In this document: positions 30,681 to 39,383 of the stretch, piece after piece
Layout: every line of letters starts with the position of its first letter
Numbering within the stretch: position 1 is the stretch's first letter
The notes under the pieces: model-generated
The model's database searches: none
The model's input: the letters and a program-made list of their open reading frames with translations, nothing else
What the model was told of the DNA's origin: nothing
Assembly: GCF_018502385.1 (NCBI RefSeq)
Contig: NZ_CP075523.1
Span: forward strand, 434,001 to 498,000
From: Synechococcus sp. LA31
Lineage (GTDB): Bacteria; Cyanobacteriota; Cyanobacteriia; PCC-6307; Cyanobiaceae
Reading direction: 5' to 3'
DNA: 64,000 nucleotides
Made by a program: the position numbers and the translations under genes

Positions 30681-31496
30681 TCAGGGTCGGTTTGCCGGCC
30701 CCGGTGGCCAAGAGCTGCCCAGCAAGGCGGTGAACAGGCCGCACCATCCCTCCACCAGACGCTGCTCCAGCGCCGCACCGAGCCCCTGGTTGGCGCCGCG
30801 GCTGTCGCCCACAACCCCGCTGCTGGAGAGGTCCGCCGTGAGCCACGCCTCCGGTACGGCACCTTCCAAGCTCCAGCCGGCGGGGGGTGGCTCCGGGAGC
30901 ACGCCATCGATGGGCCGTTCAGGCCCCACAAGCTCCGGCGCCAGTTGCAGCATCAAGCTGGTTTCCGCCAGGCCGGCGTGCAGACCCTGGCTGCGTTCGG
31001 GTTCTGGAAGCAGCTCCCCAATCTCCTTAGGTCCGCTCCAGAGAAAACAGGGCAGCACCGCCAGCTCCGGCCGGCTGGCCCGCAGCTGGCGGGCGGCCAC
31101 CTGCAGTAGAGCGATCTGGCCGCCATGGGCGTTAAACAGCACCAGGCGTTGAAAGCCTGCATCGGCCAGTTGGGCTCCGATGCAGGTGATCTGGGCGATC
31201 AGCAATTCCGACGGCAGGCTCAGGGTGCCAGGAAAGCTCTGGTGCTCAGGTGAAAACCCGAGGCTCTGCACCGGCAGCCTCCAGATCGGAAGCGCTGTAG
31301 GTAAGGCGGCTAGCACCTGATCCAAGAGCCGATCGGCAAACAGCGCGTCGGTGCCCAGCGGCAGCTGCGGGCCGTGTTGCTCGAAGGCGCCAAAGGGCCA
31401 CACCACCGTGCTTCCCGACTGGGCCGCGGCCCGCTGGAGCTGGGGCCACTGGAGCATCTCCAGCTGACGCTGGCCGGATGTGCTGGAGCGCGTCAT
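30681..31496 (-). CDS. Creatininase-family amidohydrolase
   Basis: 271 residues. Metal-binding signatures of the creatininase/MftE family are clear: WPFGAFEQHGPQLPLGTD near residue 33, FPGTLSL, FNAHGGQ and HAGLAETSLML. These give the Glu, His, Asp and His ligands. The substrate is unknown; relatives act on creatinine, formamides or a peptide in cofactor maturation. Divergent from the S1 gene (58 bp apart) and convergent-free towards ado, which lies about 100 bp downstream. Confidence 0.85.
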   Translation of the reverse strand: MTRSSTSGQRQLEMLQWPQLQRAAAQSGSTVVWPFGAFEQHGPQLPLGTDALFADRLLDQVLAALPTALPIWRLPVQSLGFSPEHQSFPGTLSLPSELLIAQITCIGAQLADAGFQRLVLFNAHGGQIALLQVAARQLRASRPELAVLPCFLWSGPKEIGELLPEPERSQGLHAGLAETSLMLQLAPELVGPERPIDGVLPEPPPAGWSLEGAVPEAWLTADLSSSGVVGDSRGANQGLGAALEQRLVEGWCGLFTALLGSSWPPGPANRP

Positions 31497-31554
31497 GGGT
31501 GGGCTGGTCTGAACGAGGCCTGCCTACAGTGTGGAGCTGTGTATGTGCTTGTTC

Positions 31555-32922
31555 ATGGCCGGTACCGGCAACCAGCAGCCCTCCCAGCCTTCGGCCAAGC
31601 AAGCCCAGTCGCCGCGCCCTGTTCCGCCGGCGTCTCCGCGCCCCCCGGCGGCTCCCCCGGCGCGCAAGCCGCCTCAGGTGCTGCAGATCAATAAAAAAGA
31701 CGAGCAGCTGAAGCTCGAGCGCCAAGCCGTTGAAGCCCGCGCTGCCGCAGAAGCTGCTGCTCAGCACGCTGCCGAGCTGGAGAACGCCGTGCGCGCCTCC
31801 CGCGGTGAAGCGCCGCTCTCCCCGCAGCGTCCCAGCGCTCCCTCCGCCCCTGCCCGTCCTTCCGCCGGTGACGACGAGCTGTTCGACATGAGCGGCTTTG
31901 AGGGTCTCACCATGGCCGATCTGATCGGTCCAGACGACAAAGGCAAGCGGCGCGGAGGTGGTGCCTCCGGCGGTTCCCGCCAAGCTGCACCCCAGCCCGA
32001 GCGCTCGGCGGCTGTGCCAGCCCGCACAGTGGACGACTTCGATTTCGACGCCGACGCCTTCCTGGCTGCTCTCGATGAGCAGGAGTTTGTGGGCACCACC
32101 GGCGAGGTAGCCATGGGCACGGTGGTGGCCCTCGAGAGCGATGGCGTGTACGTGGACATCGGCGGCAAGGCTCCGGGCTTCATGCCCAAGAAGGAGTGCG
32201 GCCTAGGGGTGATCACCAACCTCAAAGAACGCTTCCCCCGTGGCACCCAGGTGGAGGTGCTGGTGACTCGCGAGCAGAACGCCGACGGCATGGTGACCGT
32301 GAGCGCCCGCGCCCTGGCCCTGCGCCAGAGCTGGGAGAAGGTGCGCGTGCTCGAAAAGGAGGGCAAGGTGCTGCAGGTGAAGGTGAATGGCTTCAACCGC
32401 GGCGGCGTGACCTGCGATGTGGAAGGCCTGCGCGGCTTCATCCCCCGCTCACAGCTGCAGGAGGGCGAAAACCACGAAGCGCTCGTGGGTAAAACCCTTG
32501 GCGTGGCCTTCCTGGAGGTGAATCCGGAAACCCGCAAGCTGGTGCTCTCGGAGAAAAAAGCTGCCACGGCTGCCATCTTCCAGAACCTGGACGTGGGGCA
32601 ACTGGTGGAAGGCCAGGTGGTGTCGATCAAGCCCTATGGCCTGTTTGTGGACCTGGGCGGTATCAGCGGCTTGCTGCATCAATCGGCGATCACCGGCGGC
32701 CAAATGCGTGACCTGCGCGAGGTGTTCGGCCAGGGTGATCGCGTCAAGGCGCTGATCACCGAGCTCGATCCAGGCCGCGGCCGCATCGCCCTCAACACCG
32801 CCCTGCTGGAGGGGCAGCCCGGCGAGCTGCTGATCGATCGCGACAAGGTGATGGCAGAAGCCGCCGATCGGGCCAACCGTGCTCGTAGCGTGCTGCGCCA
32901 GCAGGAACAGAGCGCCGGATGA
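31555..32922 (+). CDS. S1-domain RNA-binding protein (ribosomal protein S1-like)
   Basis: About 455 residues from ATG 31555. The N-terminal 170 residues are low complexity (Pro/Ala/Gln-rich, with an Arg/Glu coiled stretch). Three S1-type OB folds follow: GTVVALESDGVYVDIGGKAPGFMP, VKVNGFNRGGVTCDVEGLRGFI and GQVVSIKPYGLFVDLGGISGLLH. Cyanobacteria often have two S1 proteins; this has the shorter, three-domain type. Its stop overlaps the start of the Tab2 homologue by 4 bp, linking two RNA-binding proteins. Confidence 0.88.
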   Translation: MAGTGNQQPSQPSAKQAQSPRPVPPASPRPPAAPPARKPPQVLQINKKDEQLKLERQAVEARAAAEAAAQHAAELENAVRASRGEAPLSPQRPSAPSAPARPSAGDDELFDMSGFEGLTMADLIGPDDKGKRRGGGASGGSRQAAPQPERSAAVPARTVDDFDFDADAFLAALDEQEFVGTTGEVAMGTVVALESDGVYVDIGGKAPGFMPKKECGLGVITNLKERFPRGTQVEVLVTREQNADGMVTVSARALALRQSWEKVRVLEKEGKVLQVKVNGFNRGGVTCDVEGLRGFIPRSQLQEGENHEALVGKTLGVAFLEVNPETRKLVLSEKKAATAAIFQNLDVGQLVEGQVVSIKPYGLFVDLGGISGLLHQSAITGGQMRDLREVFGQGDRVKALITELDPGRGRIALNTALLEGQPGELLIDRDKVMAEAADRANRARSVLRQQEQSAG

Positions 32923-33848
32923 GTCAGGCCACCGAGGAAGCGCGTCCGAACGCCGGGCGCGCCCCCTCTCCCTACCCGGATCTCCTGCAGGCTGACTGGG
33001 AACTCGACTACTACTCCCGTCCGATTCTTGAGCCCGATGGCAAGAAGCGGTGGGAACTGCTGATCTGCAGCACACCCCTGCAGAGTGCTGAAGGCAGCGG
33101 GTTTCGCTTTTCCCTCAACTGCCCAGCGGCCAGCGTGAACTCCCAGTGGCTGAAGCAGTCACTCGAGCAGGCGATAGAGCAAGCGGCCCGCGAGGGCTAT
33201 GGCACGCCCCGCAAGCTGCGCTGTTGGCGTGCCTCCATGCGCACGATGGTGCAGCGTGCTGCTGAGCAGTTGGGCCTGGAGCTGATTCCCAGCCGCCGCT
33301 GCTACGCCCTGGTGGAGTGGCTGCAGGAGAGGCAGCTCAAGGTTTATCCGGCGGAGGAGGGCTACATGGCGGGCCCCCTGGCCCCTGCGCCCCTGCCGAT
33401 TCAGCCCGTGGCGGTGCCCCTGCCGGAGGCGGCTCGCGGTGATCGCTGGAGCTGGGCCTCCCTTCCGCTCGGAGCCCTGCGCGAGGCCGCCGATTGGGAG
33501 GTGAGTTTTCCTGGCCTTGTTCCCCTCGCTGGCGCCGGATCCGATGAGGCGATGGTGAGCGGCTTGCGGCTTTTCAGTGCCACACGATCCCTGGCCATTG
33601 CCGGTTGGATTGCTGGCTTGGAGCCTGTGCGACTGGAGGTGAGTGGTGGCCAGCTGGTGCTGGAGGCTGGTCTGGAGGATCGTTGGCTGTTGGGGAACCT
33701 TGACGCAGAGGAGGCTGAAGCTGCTGCCCAGGCATTCCGCGCTGCCCGCGAGCAGGTGGGCGGTGTGCAGTTTCTTGCCGTGCAGAGCCATGAAAACCAG
33801 AGCGGCTTCGATGGCTTCTGGGTGCTCCGCGATCTACCTGATGCCTGA
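32919..33848 (+). CDS. Tab2/Atab2-family RNA-binding protein (DUF1092)
   Basis: 309 residues. Matches the cyanobacterial/plastid Tab2 family: WELDYYSRPILEPDGKKRWELL at the start (residues 27-48), a Trp/Arg-rich centre (LRCWRASMRTMV), and DRWLLGNLD plus GFDGFWVLRD at the end. In Chlamydomonas and Arabidopsis the homologue binds psaB mRNA and promotes photosystem I assembly. Here it is translationally coupled to an S1-domain protein, consistent with a role in mRNA translation (inference). Confidence 0.88.
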   Translation: MSQATEEARPNAGRAPSPYPDLLQADWELDYYSRPILEPDGKKRWELLICSTPLQSAEGSGFRFSLNCPAASVNSQWLKQSLEQAIEQAAREGYGTPRKLRCWRASMRTMVQRAAEQLGLELIPSRRCYALVEWLQERQLKVYPAEEGYMAGPLAPAPLPIQPVAVPLPEAARGDRWSWASLPLGALREAADWEVSFPGLVPLAGAGSDEAMVSGLRLFSATRSLAIAGWIAGLEPVRLEVSGGQLVLEAGLEDRWLLGNLDAEEAEAAAQAFRAAREQVGGVQFLAVQSHENQSGFDGFWVLRDLPDA

Positions 33849-33859
33849 ACCGATGATCC

Positions 33860-34663
33860 ATGGCTGAGTCGGTTGATCGCCCTTTCAACCGGCAGGACGC
33901 CCAGTTCAACCTCCTGGAGGGGTGGACTTGGGTGGGCTGCTACGGCGGCTATTACCTCCAATCCGATCTGCTGACGGACTTCGAGCACGGCTTTTTCACA
34001 CGCCAGTGGCAGGGCCGCGGCCCCGAGGTGCTGGCTGGCTACGTGAGCGCCGGGGTGAGCGTGCATCGCCCGAAGCAGGTGCATAGCGCTTTGGTGCTGC
34101 AGGCCAGCGCCGCCAGGGCTGAACCCTGGCCAGAGGCCGATGGACTGGTGAGCGATGCCGGTGGCCAGAGCCTTTGGGTGTGCGGTGCCGATTGCACGCC
34201 TGTGCTCATCGCCGATCCCGTGAGCGGCCGGGTGGCGGCCTGCCACGCAGGATGGCGCGGTGTGGCTGGTGGGATTCTGCTGCGGGCGATCGAGCAGCTC
34301 GAGCAGGTCGGTTGCCAGCGGCAGAGTTTGCTGCTGGCCCTCGGTCCTGCCGTTAGCGGTGTTCGTTATCAGGTGGAGCTCAGCGTGGCCCAACGGGTGG
34401 CAGCGTCGCTACCCGCGGCGTCGAGCCTCGAGGCGCTTGAGGCCTGCGGGGCTGTGATGCCTGATTCAGAGGTGGGTCGTTGCCGGCTCGATATCCGCGC
34501 CGCCACCCGTCTCCAGCTTGAGCAGGCCGGGATCCCGCCCGAACAGATCAGCGTCTGCCCCCTCTGCACCGTGAGCGAAGAGCTGCTGTTTCATTCGTGG
34601 CGCCGCGATCAGGTGAAGGCCGTCCAGTGGAGCGGCATCGTGTCCCAGCAGCTGCCGGTCTGA
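33860..34663 (+). CDS. pgeF: Laccase-domain protein (PgeF/YfiH family)
   Basis: 267 residues. Metal-site residues of the family are present: PKQVHSA (His), VCGADCTPVLIAD (Cys) and ACHAGWRGVAGG (His). YfiH-type proteins have purine nucleoside phosphorylase/adenosine deaminase activity, and PgeF edits peptidoglycan precursors. Starts 12 bp after the Tab2 homologue, so the S1-Tab2-PgeF genes form one unit. Confidence 0.88.
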   Translation: MAESVDRPFNRQDAQFNLLEGWTWVGCYGGYYLQSDLLTDFEHGFFTRQWQGRGPEVLAGYVSAGVSVHRPKQVHSALVLQASAARAEPWPEADGLVSDAGGQSLWVCGADCTPVLIADPVSGRVAACHAGWRGVAGGILLRAIEQLEQVGCQRQSLLLALGPAVSGVRYQVELSVAQRVAASLPAASSLEALEACGAVMPDSEVGRCRLDIRAATRLQLEQAGIPPEQISVCPLCTVSEELLFHSWRRDQVKAVQWSGIVSQQLPV

Positions 34664-34701
34664 CCTGGAAAGGGGCTCGACGGGCAACTGAGGCCACCGG
34701 T

Positions 34702-36429
34702 TCAGCGTTGGGAATCCAAGGCGAGCCCGAGATCCAGGCTGAGCTGCCCAGGGCTCGGCTGTGTCCGGCGGCTGCGCCGACGGCCGCTTGTCTGCGGGCG
34801 TGTGGCCCCATTGGTGCGGCTGCTGCCGCTGAACCAACTCATCAGGGCCTTCCATCCCGCGGGATCAAGCCGCTCGAGATCCACCGCGTTGGGTTGCAGC
34901 GCGTGAGGCGGCTGGTACCCCCAGAGATCCGCCCAGGCCACATCGGCTTGGGTGATGCGCTCGTAGCCGAAAGGATGCAGATATCTCGGAAGCCGAGCCA
35001 TAGCCGTTTGAACGTCTCCAATAAGGAGACGTTGTTCTTGCAATGTCTCTAGCCGCAGCCGACGAGCGCTCTCGTAGTTGAGTATTGGAACGGGGTAATC
35101 GGCCATGGTTGGCGGACTGCCCAGCTGGTCGTTGGTGAGGGCACGCAGCTCCGGTAGCCAGCGGCGGATGAACAGCCCCTGGGGATCGCAGCGATCCACT
35201 GCCACCTGACCCGGGTGGTAGATCCGCGTCCAGGCCTTGGATCCGTGATACGTCACCCCGGCCTGCATCGCCCATTGGTAGTGATCAATCGGACAGTCAC
35301 CGTCGATCAGATGGCGCATGTAGTGCAGGGCGCCATACCGCCAGTCGATCCCGCAGAGGTTGGTGAGGAAGCTGGCGTAGATCGCGCGGCTGCGGAAGTT
35401 GAGCTCTAGCCAGCCGCCTTCGGCCTGCAGGCAGCGCGCTGCCGCATCCACGATCGGGAATCCCGTGCGCCCTTCCTGCCAGGCGGCGTAGATCTCCTCC
35501 TGCTCGTCACTCAGTGGCGCCGCTGTGGTGGAGTCGAAAGGGCTCCAGAGGGCACTGAGCTCCAGCTGCGGTAGATAGCGGAAGCGCTGATGGATTGCGC
35601 AGCCCCAGCGCAGTCGGCTGGCGAGTTGTACTGCGCTGCGGCTGCGAGGATCGCGGCGCCCGCCCTCACCGCCTCGGGGCCGGTGCCAGGCCAGCCGCTG
35701 CAGGCACTGTCGCGGGGTGATCACACCAAATTTCAGGTAGGGGCTGAGCCCTGTTGTTACCTTCGCCGACGGATAGCTGAGCTCCCAGTAGTAGGTGCGA
35801 GAGGCGGCGCCTTCGCAAAACTGCTCGAGCCGGTTTAGGGCTGCGGCGCTGCCGCCGGGGGGGATGGGCTTGGCATCTGGTCGTAGGCCCAGCGCTTCGA
35901 GGTTGGGAACGGGCTGATCAGGCAGGGCGCTGGAGGGTGCCGGCACCACCAGCTGCTCCGGTGCCGGCAGGGCCGGGCTCGCCATGGCCTGATGCCACTG
36001 GTGGCTCCAGCTGCTGTAGGGCATCAGATCCCCTGTGGCACCCGCAGGCTCCAGCCAGCGCAAAGGGATGCCGGCGGCCGCTAGTGAGCGGCTCACGCGG
36101 GCGTCGCGCACCCGGCCCACCAGCCGTTCGCTATCGGTGTGGGCGATTACCCCATCAGCGCCGCTGGTACGCACCAGCTGCACCAGCACCTCAGCAGGGT
36201 CACCCCAGCGGGTGAGCAGGCGCCCGCCGCGCTGCCTCAGTTCGGCATCGAGGGCCTTGAGACTCTCGAGCATGAAGGCCACCCGAGCAACAGCAGTTTC
36301 CGGGTGAAACAGCAGATCGCGATCGAGCACAAACAGCGGCAAAACGGCGCCGCGGCTGCAAGCTGCGCTCAGGGCCGCATGGTCGTTCAGGCGCAGATCG
36401 CGCCGGAACCACACCACCGTGCACCCCAT
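34702..36429 (-). CDS. Photolyase/cryptochrome-family flavoprotein (divergent)
   Basis: 575 residues. N-terminal photolyase alpha/beta domain (VVWFRRDLRLNDHAAL) and C-terminal FAD-binding domain (GRTGFPIVDAAARCL, LNFRSRAIYASFL, GLFIRRWLPEL). The segment around the FAD reads LIDGDCPIDHYQWAMQAGV where classical CPD photolyases have NNGGWQWAA; the Asn pair and one Trp are changed. A basic Arg/Ser-rich tail of about 45 residues closes the protein. It could be a repair enzyme or a cryptochrome-like sensor. Divergent from cyAbrB. Confidence 0.88.
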   Translation of the reverse strand: MGCTVVWFRRDLRLNDHAALSAACSRGAVLPLFVLDRDLLFHPETAVARVAFMLESLKALDAELRQRGGRLLTRWGDPAEVLVQLVRTSGADGVIAHTDSERLVGRVRDARVSRSLAAAGIPLRWLEPAGATGDLMPYSSWSHQWHQAMASPALPAPEQLVVPAPSSALPDQPVPNLEALGLRPDAKPIPPGGSAAALNRLEQFCEGAASRTYYWELSYPSAKVTTGLSPYLKFGVITPRQCLQRLAWHRPRGGEGGRRDPRSRSAVQLASRLRWGCAIHQRFRYLPQLELSALWSPFDSTTAAPLSDEQEEIYAAWQEGRTGFPIVDAAARCLQAEGGWLELNFRSRAIYASFLTNLCGIDWRYGALHYMRHLIDGDCPIDHYQWAMQAGVTYHGSKAWTRIYHPGQVAVDRCDPQGLFIRRWLPELRALTNDQLGSPPTMADYPVPILNYESARRLRLETLQEQRLLIGDVQTAMARLPRYLHPFGYERITQADVAWADLWGYQPPHALQPNAVDLERLDPAGWKALMSWFSGSSRTNGATRPQTSGRRRSRRTQPSPGQLSLDLGLALDSQR

Positions 36430-36523
36430 ACCGTTTCACCGTTTTGGCGGAATCTTTGGGCATTCTGGTGGCAGTACCTCCGCTGCGGTGCAATAATGCA
36501 GTTGTTGCATAACTAACAATCTG
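36430..36523 (+). promoter_or_regulatory. Divergent promoter region of photolyase and cyAbrB genes
   Basis: AATAAT (36492-36497) is a good -10 for cyAbrB; no strong -35 is seen. The -10 lies in a symmetric stretch TGCA-ATAA-TGCA (36489-36500), followed by TTGCATAA (36505-36512). cyAbrB proteins often bind their own promoters, so autoregulation is plausible but not shown. Confidence 0.4.
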
Positions 36524-36889
36524 ATGCTCACAGGAGCAGAACTGCTTGCCAAGGTTAAAGATCTTGGTGATGCCAGCAAATCCGACATCGTTCGGGCCTG
36601 CGGCTACGTATCCGCCAAGAAGGACGGCTCTGAGCGTCTCAACTTCACGGCCTTCTATGAAGCGCTGCTCAACGCCAAGGGTGTGGAGTTTGGCGGCTCT
36701 ACCGGCAAGGTTGGCAAAGGCGGTCGAAAGCTGAGTTTCACTACCAAGGTGCAGTTCAACGGCAACTTGATGGTGGGCAAGGCCTACACCGCTCTATTGG
36801 ATCTCAAGCCTGGCGACGAGTTTGAAATCAAGCTCGGTCGTAAGCAGATTCGTCTGGCGCCACTGGGTGCTCCTGACGAAGAAGAGTAA
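36524..36889 (+). CDS. cyAbrB-type transcriptional regulator
   Basis: 121 residues. Cyanobacterial AbrB family: an N-terminal helical part with KSDIVRACGYVSAKKDG and FTAFYEALLNAKG, then a C-terminal AbrB-like DNA-binding domain (QFNGNLMVGKAYTALL, LKPGDEFEIKLGRKQIRL). Such proteins act as global regulators of carbon/nitrogen and light responses. A second member lies at 51401. The last 62 bp overlap the end of the convergent flavoprotein gene. Confidence 0.92.
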   Translation: MLTGAELLAKVKDLGDASKSDIVRACGYVSAKKDGSERLNFTAFYEALLNAKGVEFGGSTGKVGKGGRKLSFTTKVQFNGNLMVGKAYTALLDLKPGDEFEIKLGRKQIRLAPLGAPDEEE

Positions 36890-38510
36890 GGGCCACGGCC
36901 TCCGCTACGCGGATGCCATCGATGGCAGCGGAGAGGATGCCGCCGGCAAAACCGGCGCCTTCTCCGGCTGGATAAAGCCCTGGTGTATTGCTGCTTTCCA
37001 GGCTTTCGCATCGCTGCAGGCGCAGCGGTGAAGACGTGCGGGTTTCCACGCCGGTGAGCATGGCGTCGTCCATCGCATAGCCCTCGATCTTGCGGGTGAA
37101 CGCAGGCAGCGCCTCGCGCAGGGCCTCGATGGCGAAGTTCGGCAGGGCACTGCTCAGGTCCGTGAGCGTGACGCCCGGCGCGTAAGAAGGCTGCACACTG
37201 CCGGTGGCTGAGCTGCTGCGGCCCGACAGAAAATCGCCGAGGCGCTGGCCGGGGGCGGCGTAGCTCTCGCCACCGAGGGCGAAAGCCTGCGCTTCCCAGT
37301 GGCGCTGAAAGGCCACTCCCGCCAGCGGATCGCCGGGAAAGGCGCCGTAGGGCTCCACATCCTCGGGCTCAATGTTCACCACGATGCCGCTGTTGGCATT
37401 GCGTTCGTTGCGAGAGTGCTGACTCATGCCGTTGGTCACCACCCGGCCTGCTTCCGAGGTGGCACCCACCACCAGTCCCCCCGGGCACATGCAGAAGCTG
37501 TAGACACAGCGGCCGTTGCTGGCGTGGTGCACCAGCTTGTATTCGGCAGCTCCCAGTAGCGGATGACCGGCGCAGCTGCCCCAGCGGGCCGCATCGATCA
37601 GCGGTTGCGGATGCTCGATGCGGAAGCCCACTGAAAATGGCTTGCGCTCCATCGCTACACCCTGCGCTTGCAGCATCGCGAAGCTGTCGCGGGCGCTGTG
37701 GCCCACCGCCAGCACCACCTGCTCGGCGGCGATGAAGGTGCCATCGGCAAGGGTGACCCCACGCACGCGACGGTCGCCGGCATCGAGCTCGAGCTGATCC
37801 ACCCGGCTTTCAAACCGAATCTCACCGCCCAGCTCCGTGATCTGGGCCCGCAGACCCCGCACCACCGTGGCCAGTTTGAAGGTGCCGATGTGAGGGCGAT
37901 GCAGCACCAGGATCTCGGGGTTCGCGCCGGCACCCACCAACTCTTCAAGAACCTTGCGGCCAAGGTGGCGCGGGTCGCGCACCTGGCTGTAGAGCTTCCC
38001 GTCGGAAAAGGTTCCTGCCCCGCCCTCGCCGAACTGAGCGTTGGACTCTGGGTTGAAGGGGCGTTTGCCCTTCCAGAAGCCAAAGGTGTCAGCGCTGCGT
38101 TCTTTCACCGGTTTGCCGCGCTCCAGCAGCAGGGGCCGCAGACCCATCTGGGCCAGCAGCAGCGCGCAGAAGTAGCCGCAAGGGCCTGCACCCACCACCA
38201 CAGGCCGCGGCAGGTTCGCCTTGCCCGGCGCCTGAGCCACCAGCTGATAAGTGGTGTCGGGCGCCGGCTGGAGGTGCGCGTCGCGCGCGAAGCGTTTCAG
38301 CAGCCGCTGCTCTAGGCCGGTTTCAAGGCTGAACTCCACGCTGTAGGCCAGCTGGATATGGCTCTTGCGCCGCGCATCAACGCTTCGCTTCACCACCTGA
38401 GGTGGGCCCTGGAGTTGAGCCGGCTTCAACTTCAGGCGGCGGCAGAGCGCGTCGCTGATGGCCTCGGGTTCGTGCTCGAGGGGAAGCTTCAGTTCGTTGA
38501 GCCGCAGCAT
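36828..38510 (-). CDS. FAD-dependent dehydrogenase (COG2509-like)
   Basis: About 560 residues. Dinucleotide motif PVVVGAGPCGYFCALLLAQMG near residue 100, then LLLERGKPVKERSADTFGFW and AQFGEGGAGTFSDGKLYSQ, typical of uncharacterised NAD(P)/FAD dehydrogenases. It has a C-terminal GLYPAGEGAGFAGGILSAAIDG flavin motif. An extended C-terminal tail of about 20 residues overlaps cyAbrB. ATG 38510 (MLRLNELKLPL) is preferred over 38543. Substrate unknown. Confidence 0.85.
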   Translation of the reverse strand: MLRLNELKLPLEHEPEAISDALCRRLKLKPAQLQGPPQVVKRSVDARRKSHIQLAYSVEFSLETGLEQRLLKRFARDAHLQPAPDTTYQLVAQAPGKANLPRPVVVGAGPCGYFCALLLAQMGLRPLLLERGKPVKERSADTFGFWKGKRPFNPESNAQFGEGGAGTFSDGKLYSQVRDPRHLGRKVLEELVGAGANPEILVLHRPHIGTFKLATVVRGLRAQITELGGEIRFESRVDQLELDAGDRRVRGVTLADGTFIAAEQVVLAVGHSARDSFAMLQAQGVAMERKPFSVGFRIEHPQPLIDAARWGSCAGHPLLGAAEYKLVHHASNGRCVYSFCMCPGGLVVGATSEAGRVVTNGMSQHSRNERNANSGIVVNIEPEDVEPYGAFPGDPLAGVAFQRHWEAQAFALGGESYAAPGQRLGDFLSGRSSSATGSVQPSYAPGVTLTDLSSALPNFAIEALREALPAFTRKIEGYAMDDAMLTGVETRTSSPLRLQRCESLESSNTPGLYPAGEGAGFAGGILSAAIDGIRVAEAVALTLLRQEHPVAPDESAYDRA

Positions 38511-38589
38511 CCGCCGTTGACGCCCTGAATTGCATTCCAGCACCCGCCTTGCGGTGCTCCTTAGTGTCTAATCCACTGCCCCTGCATCC

Positions 38590-39360
38590 ATGCATGCCAC
38601 TTACTACGGCGCTAACGGCTGGCTGCTGGAGTTCGGCTGCCTGCGGGTGCTGGTGGATCCATGGCTCATAGGCGCGTTGCAGTTTCCGCCGGGTCCCTGG
38701 TTTTTCGAGGGACAGCTTTCGGTCAGCCAGCCGGTGCCGCCCGATCTCGATCTCGTGCTGCTCACCCAGGGGCTCGATGATCACGCCCACCCGGCCACCC
38801 TTCAGCTGCTGCCACGCAGCCTGCCGGTGGTGGGATCGGTGACAGCCGCGGCGAAGGCCCTGGGCCTGGGCTTTGAAGCCGTGCGCGCTCTCAAGCCCGG
38901 CGAGTGCTTCCAGCATGCCGATCTGCTGATCACGGCCACCGCCGGGGCGCCTGTGCCTCAAGTGGAGAACGGCTACCTGCTGGAGCATCCCGAGGGGTCG
39001 TTGTATCTCGAGCCCCACGGCTATCTGCCGGCGGATCTACCGGCCCAGCCCCTTGATGCGGTGATCACGCCGGTGGTTGATCTGGGGCTACCTGTGGCCG
39101 GTGCCTTTGTCCGCGGACAGGCTGTGCTCCCTCAGTTGCTGGAGCGCTTCAAGCCCCGCACGGTGCTCGCCAGCACGGCGGGCGGCGATGTGCAGTTCAG
39201 CGGTTTGCTCACCCGCCTGTTGTGGATGAAGGGCAGTGCGGCGGAAGCGGCAGGGTCGATGCCGGCTGGCAGCGCGTTGATCGATCCGCAGGTGGGCCAT
39301 CGCTACCACCTATGCCGCACAACTGATGCATCGCCCGAGCGGCCCGCCATCACTCCATAG
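38590..39360 (+). CDS. MBL-fold metallohydrolase-like protein with altered metal motif
   Basis: 256 residues of the beta-lactamase fold (COG2220-like). The start MHATYYGANGWLLEFGCLRVLVDPWL is normal. The usual metal motif THxHxDH reads TQGLDDHAHPATL, so the first His is Gln and the second is Leu-Asp, while DH and a later His remain. Related plant/cyanobacterial proteins share SQGLDDHxH, so this is a family trait, not a mutation. Enzymatic activity is uncertain. It is followed closely by the desaturase gene. Confidence 0.8.
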   Translation: MHATYYGANGWLLEFGCLRVLVDPWLIGALQFPPGPWFFEGQLSVSQPVPPDLDLVLLTQGLDDHAHPATLQLLPRSLPVVGSVTAAAKALGLGFEAVRALKPGECFQHADLLITATAGAPVPQVENGYLLEHPEGSLYLEPHGYLPADLPAQPLDAVITPVVDLGLPVAGAFVRGQAVLPQLLERFKPRTVLASTAGGDVQFSGLLTRLLWMKGSAAEAAGSMPAGSALIDPQVGHRYHLCRTTDASPERPAITP

Positions 39361-39383
39361 GTTTGCCCGTAGTTCTGCAGCCT

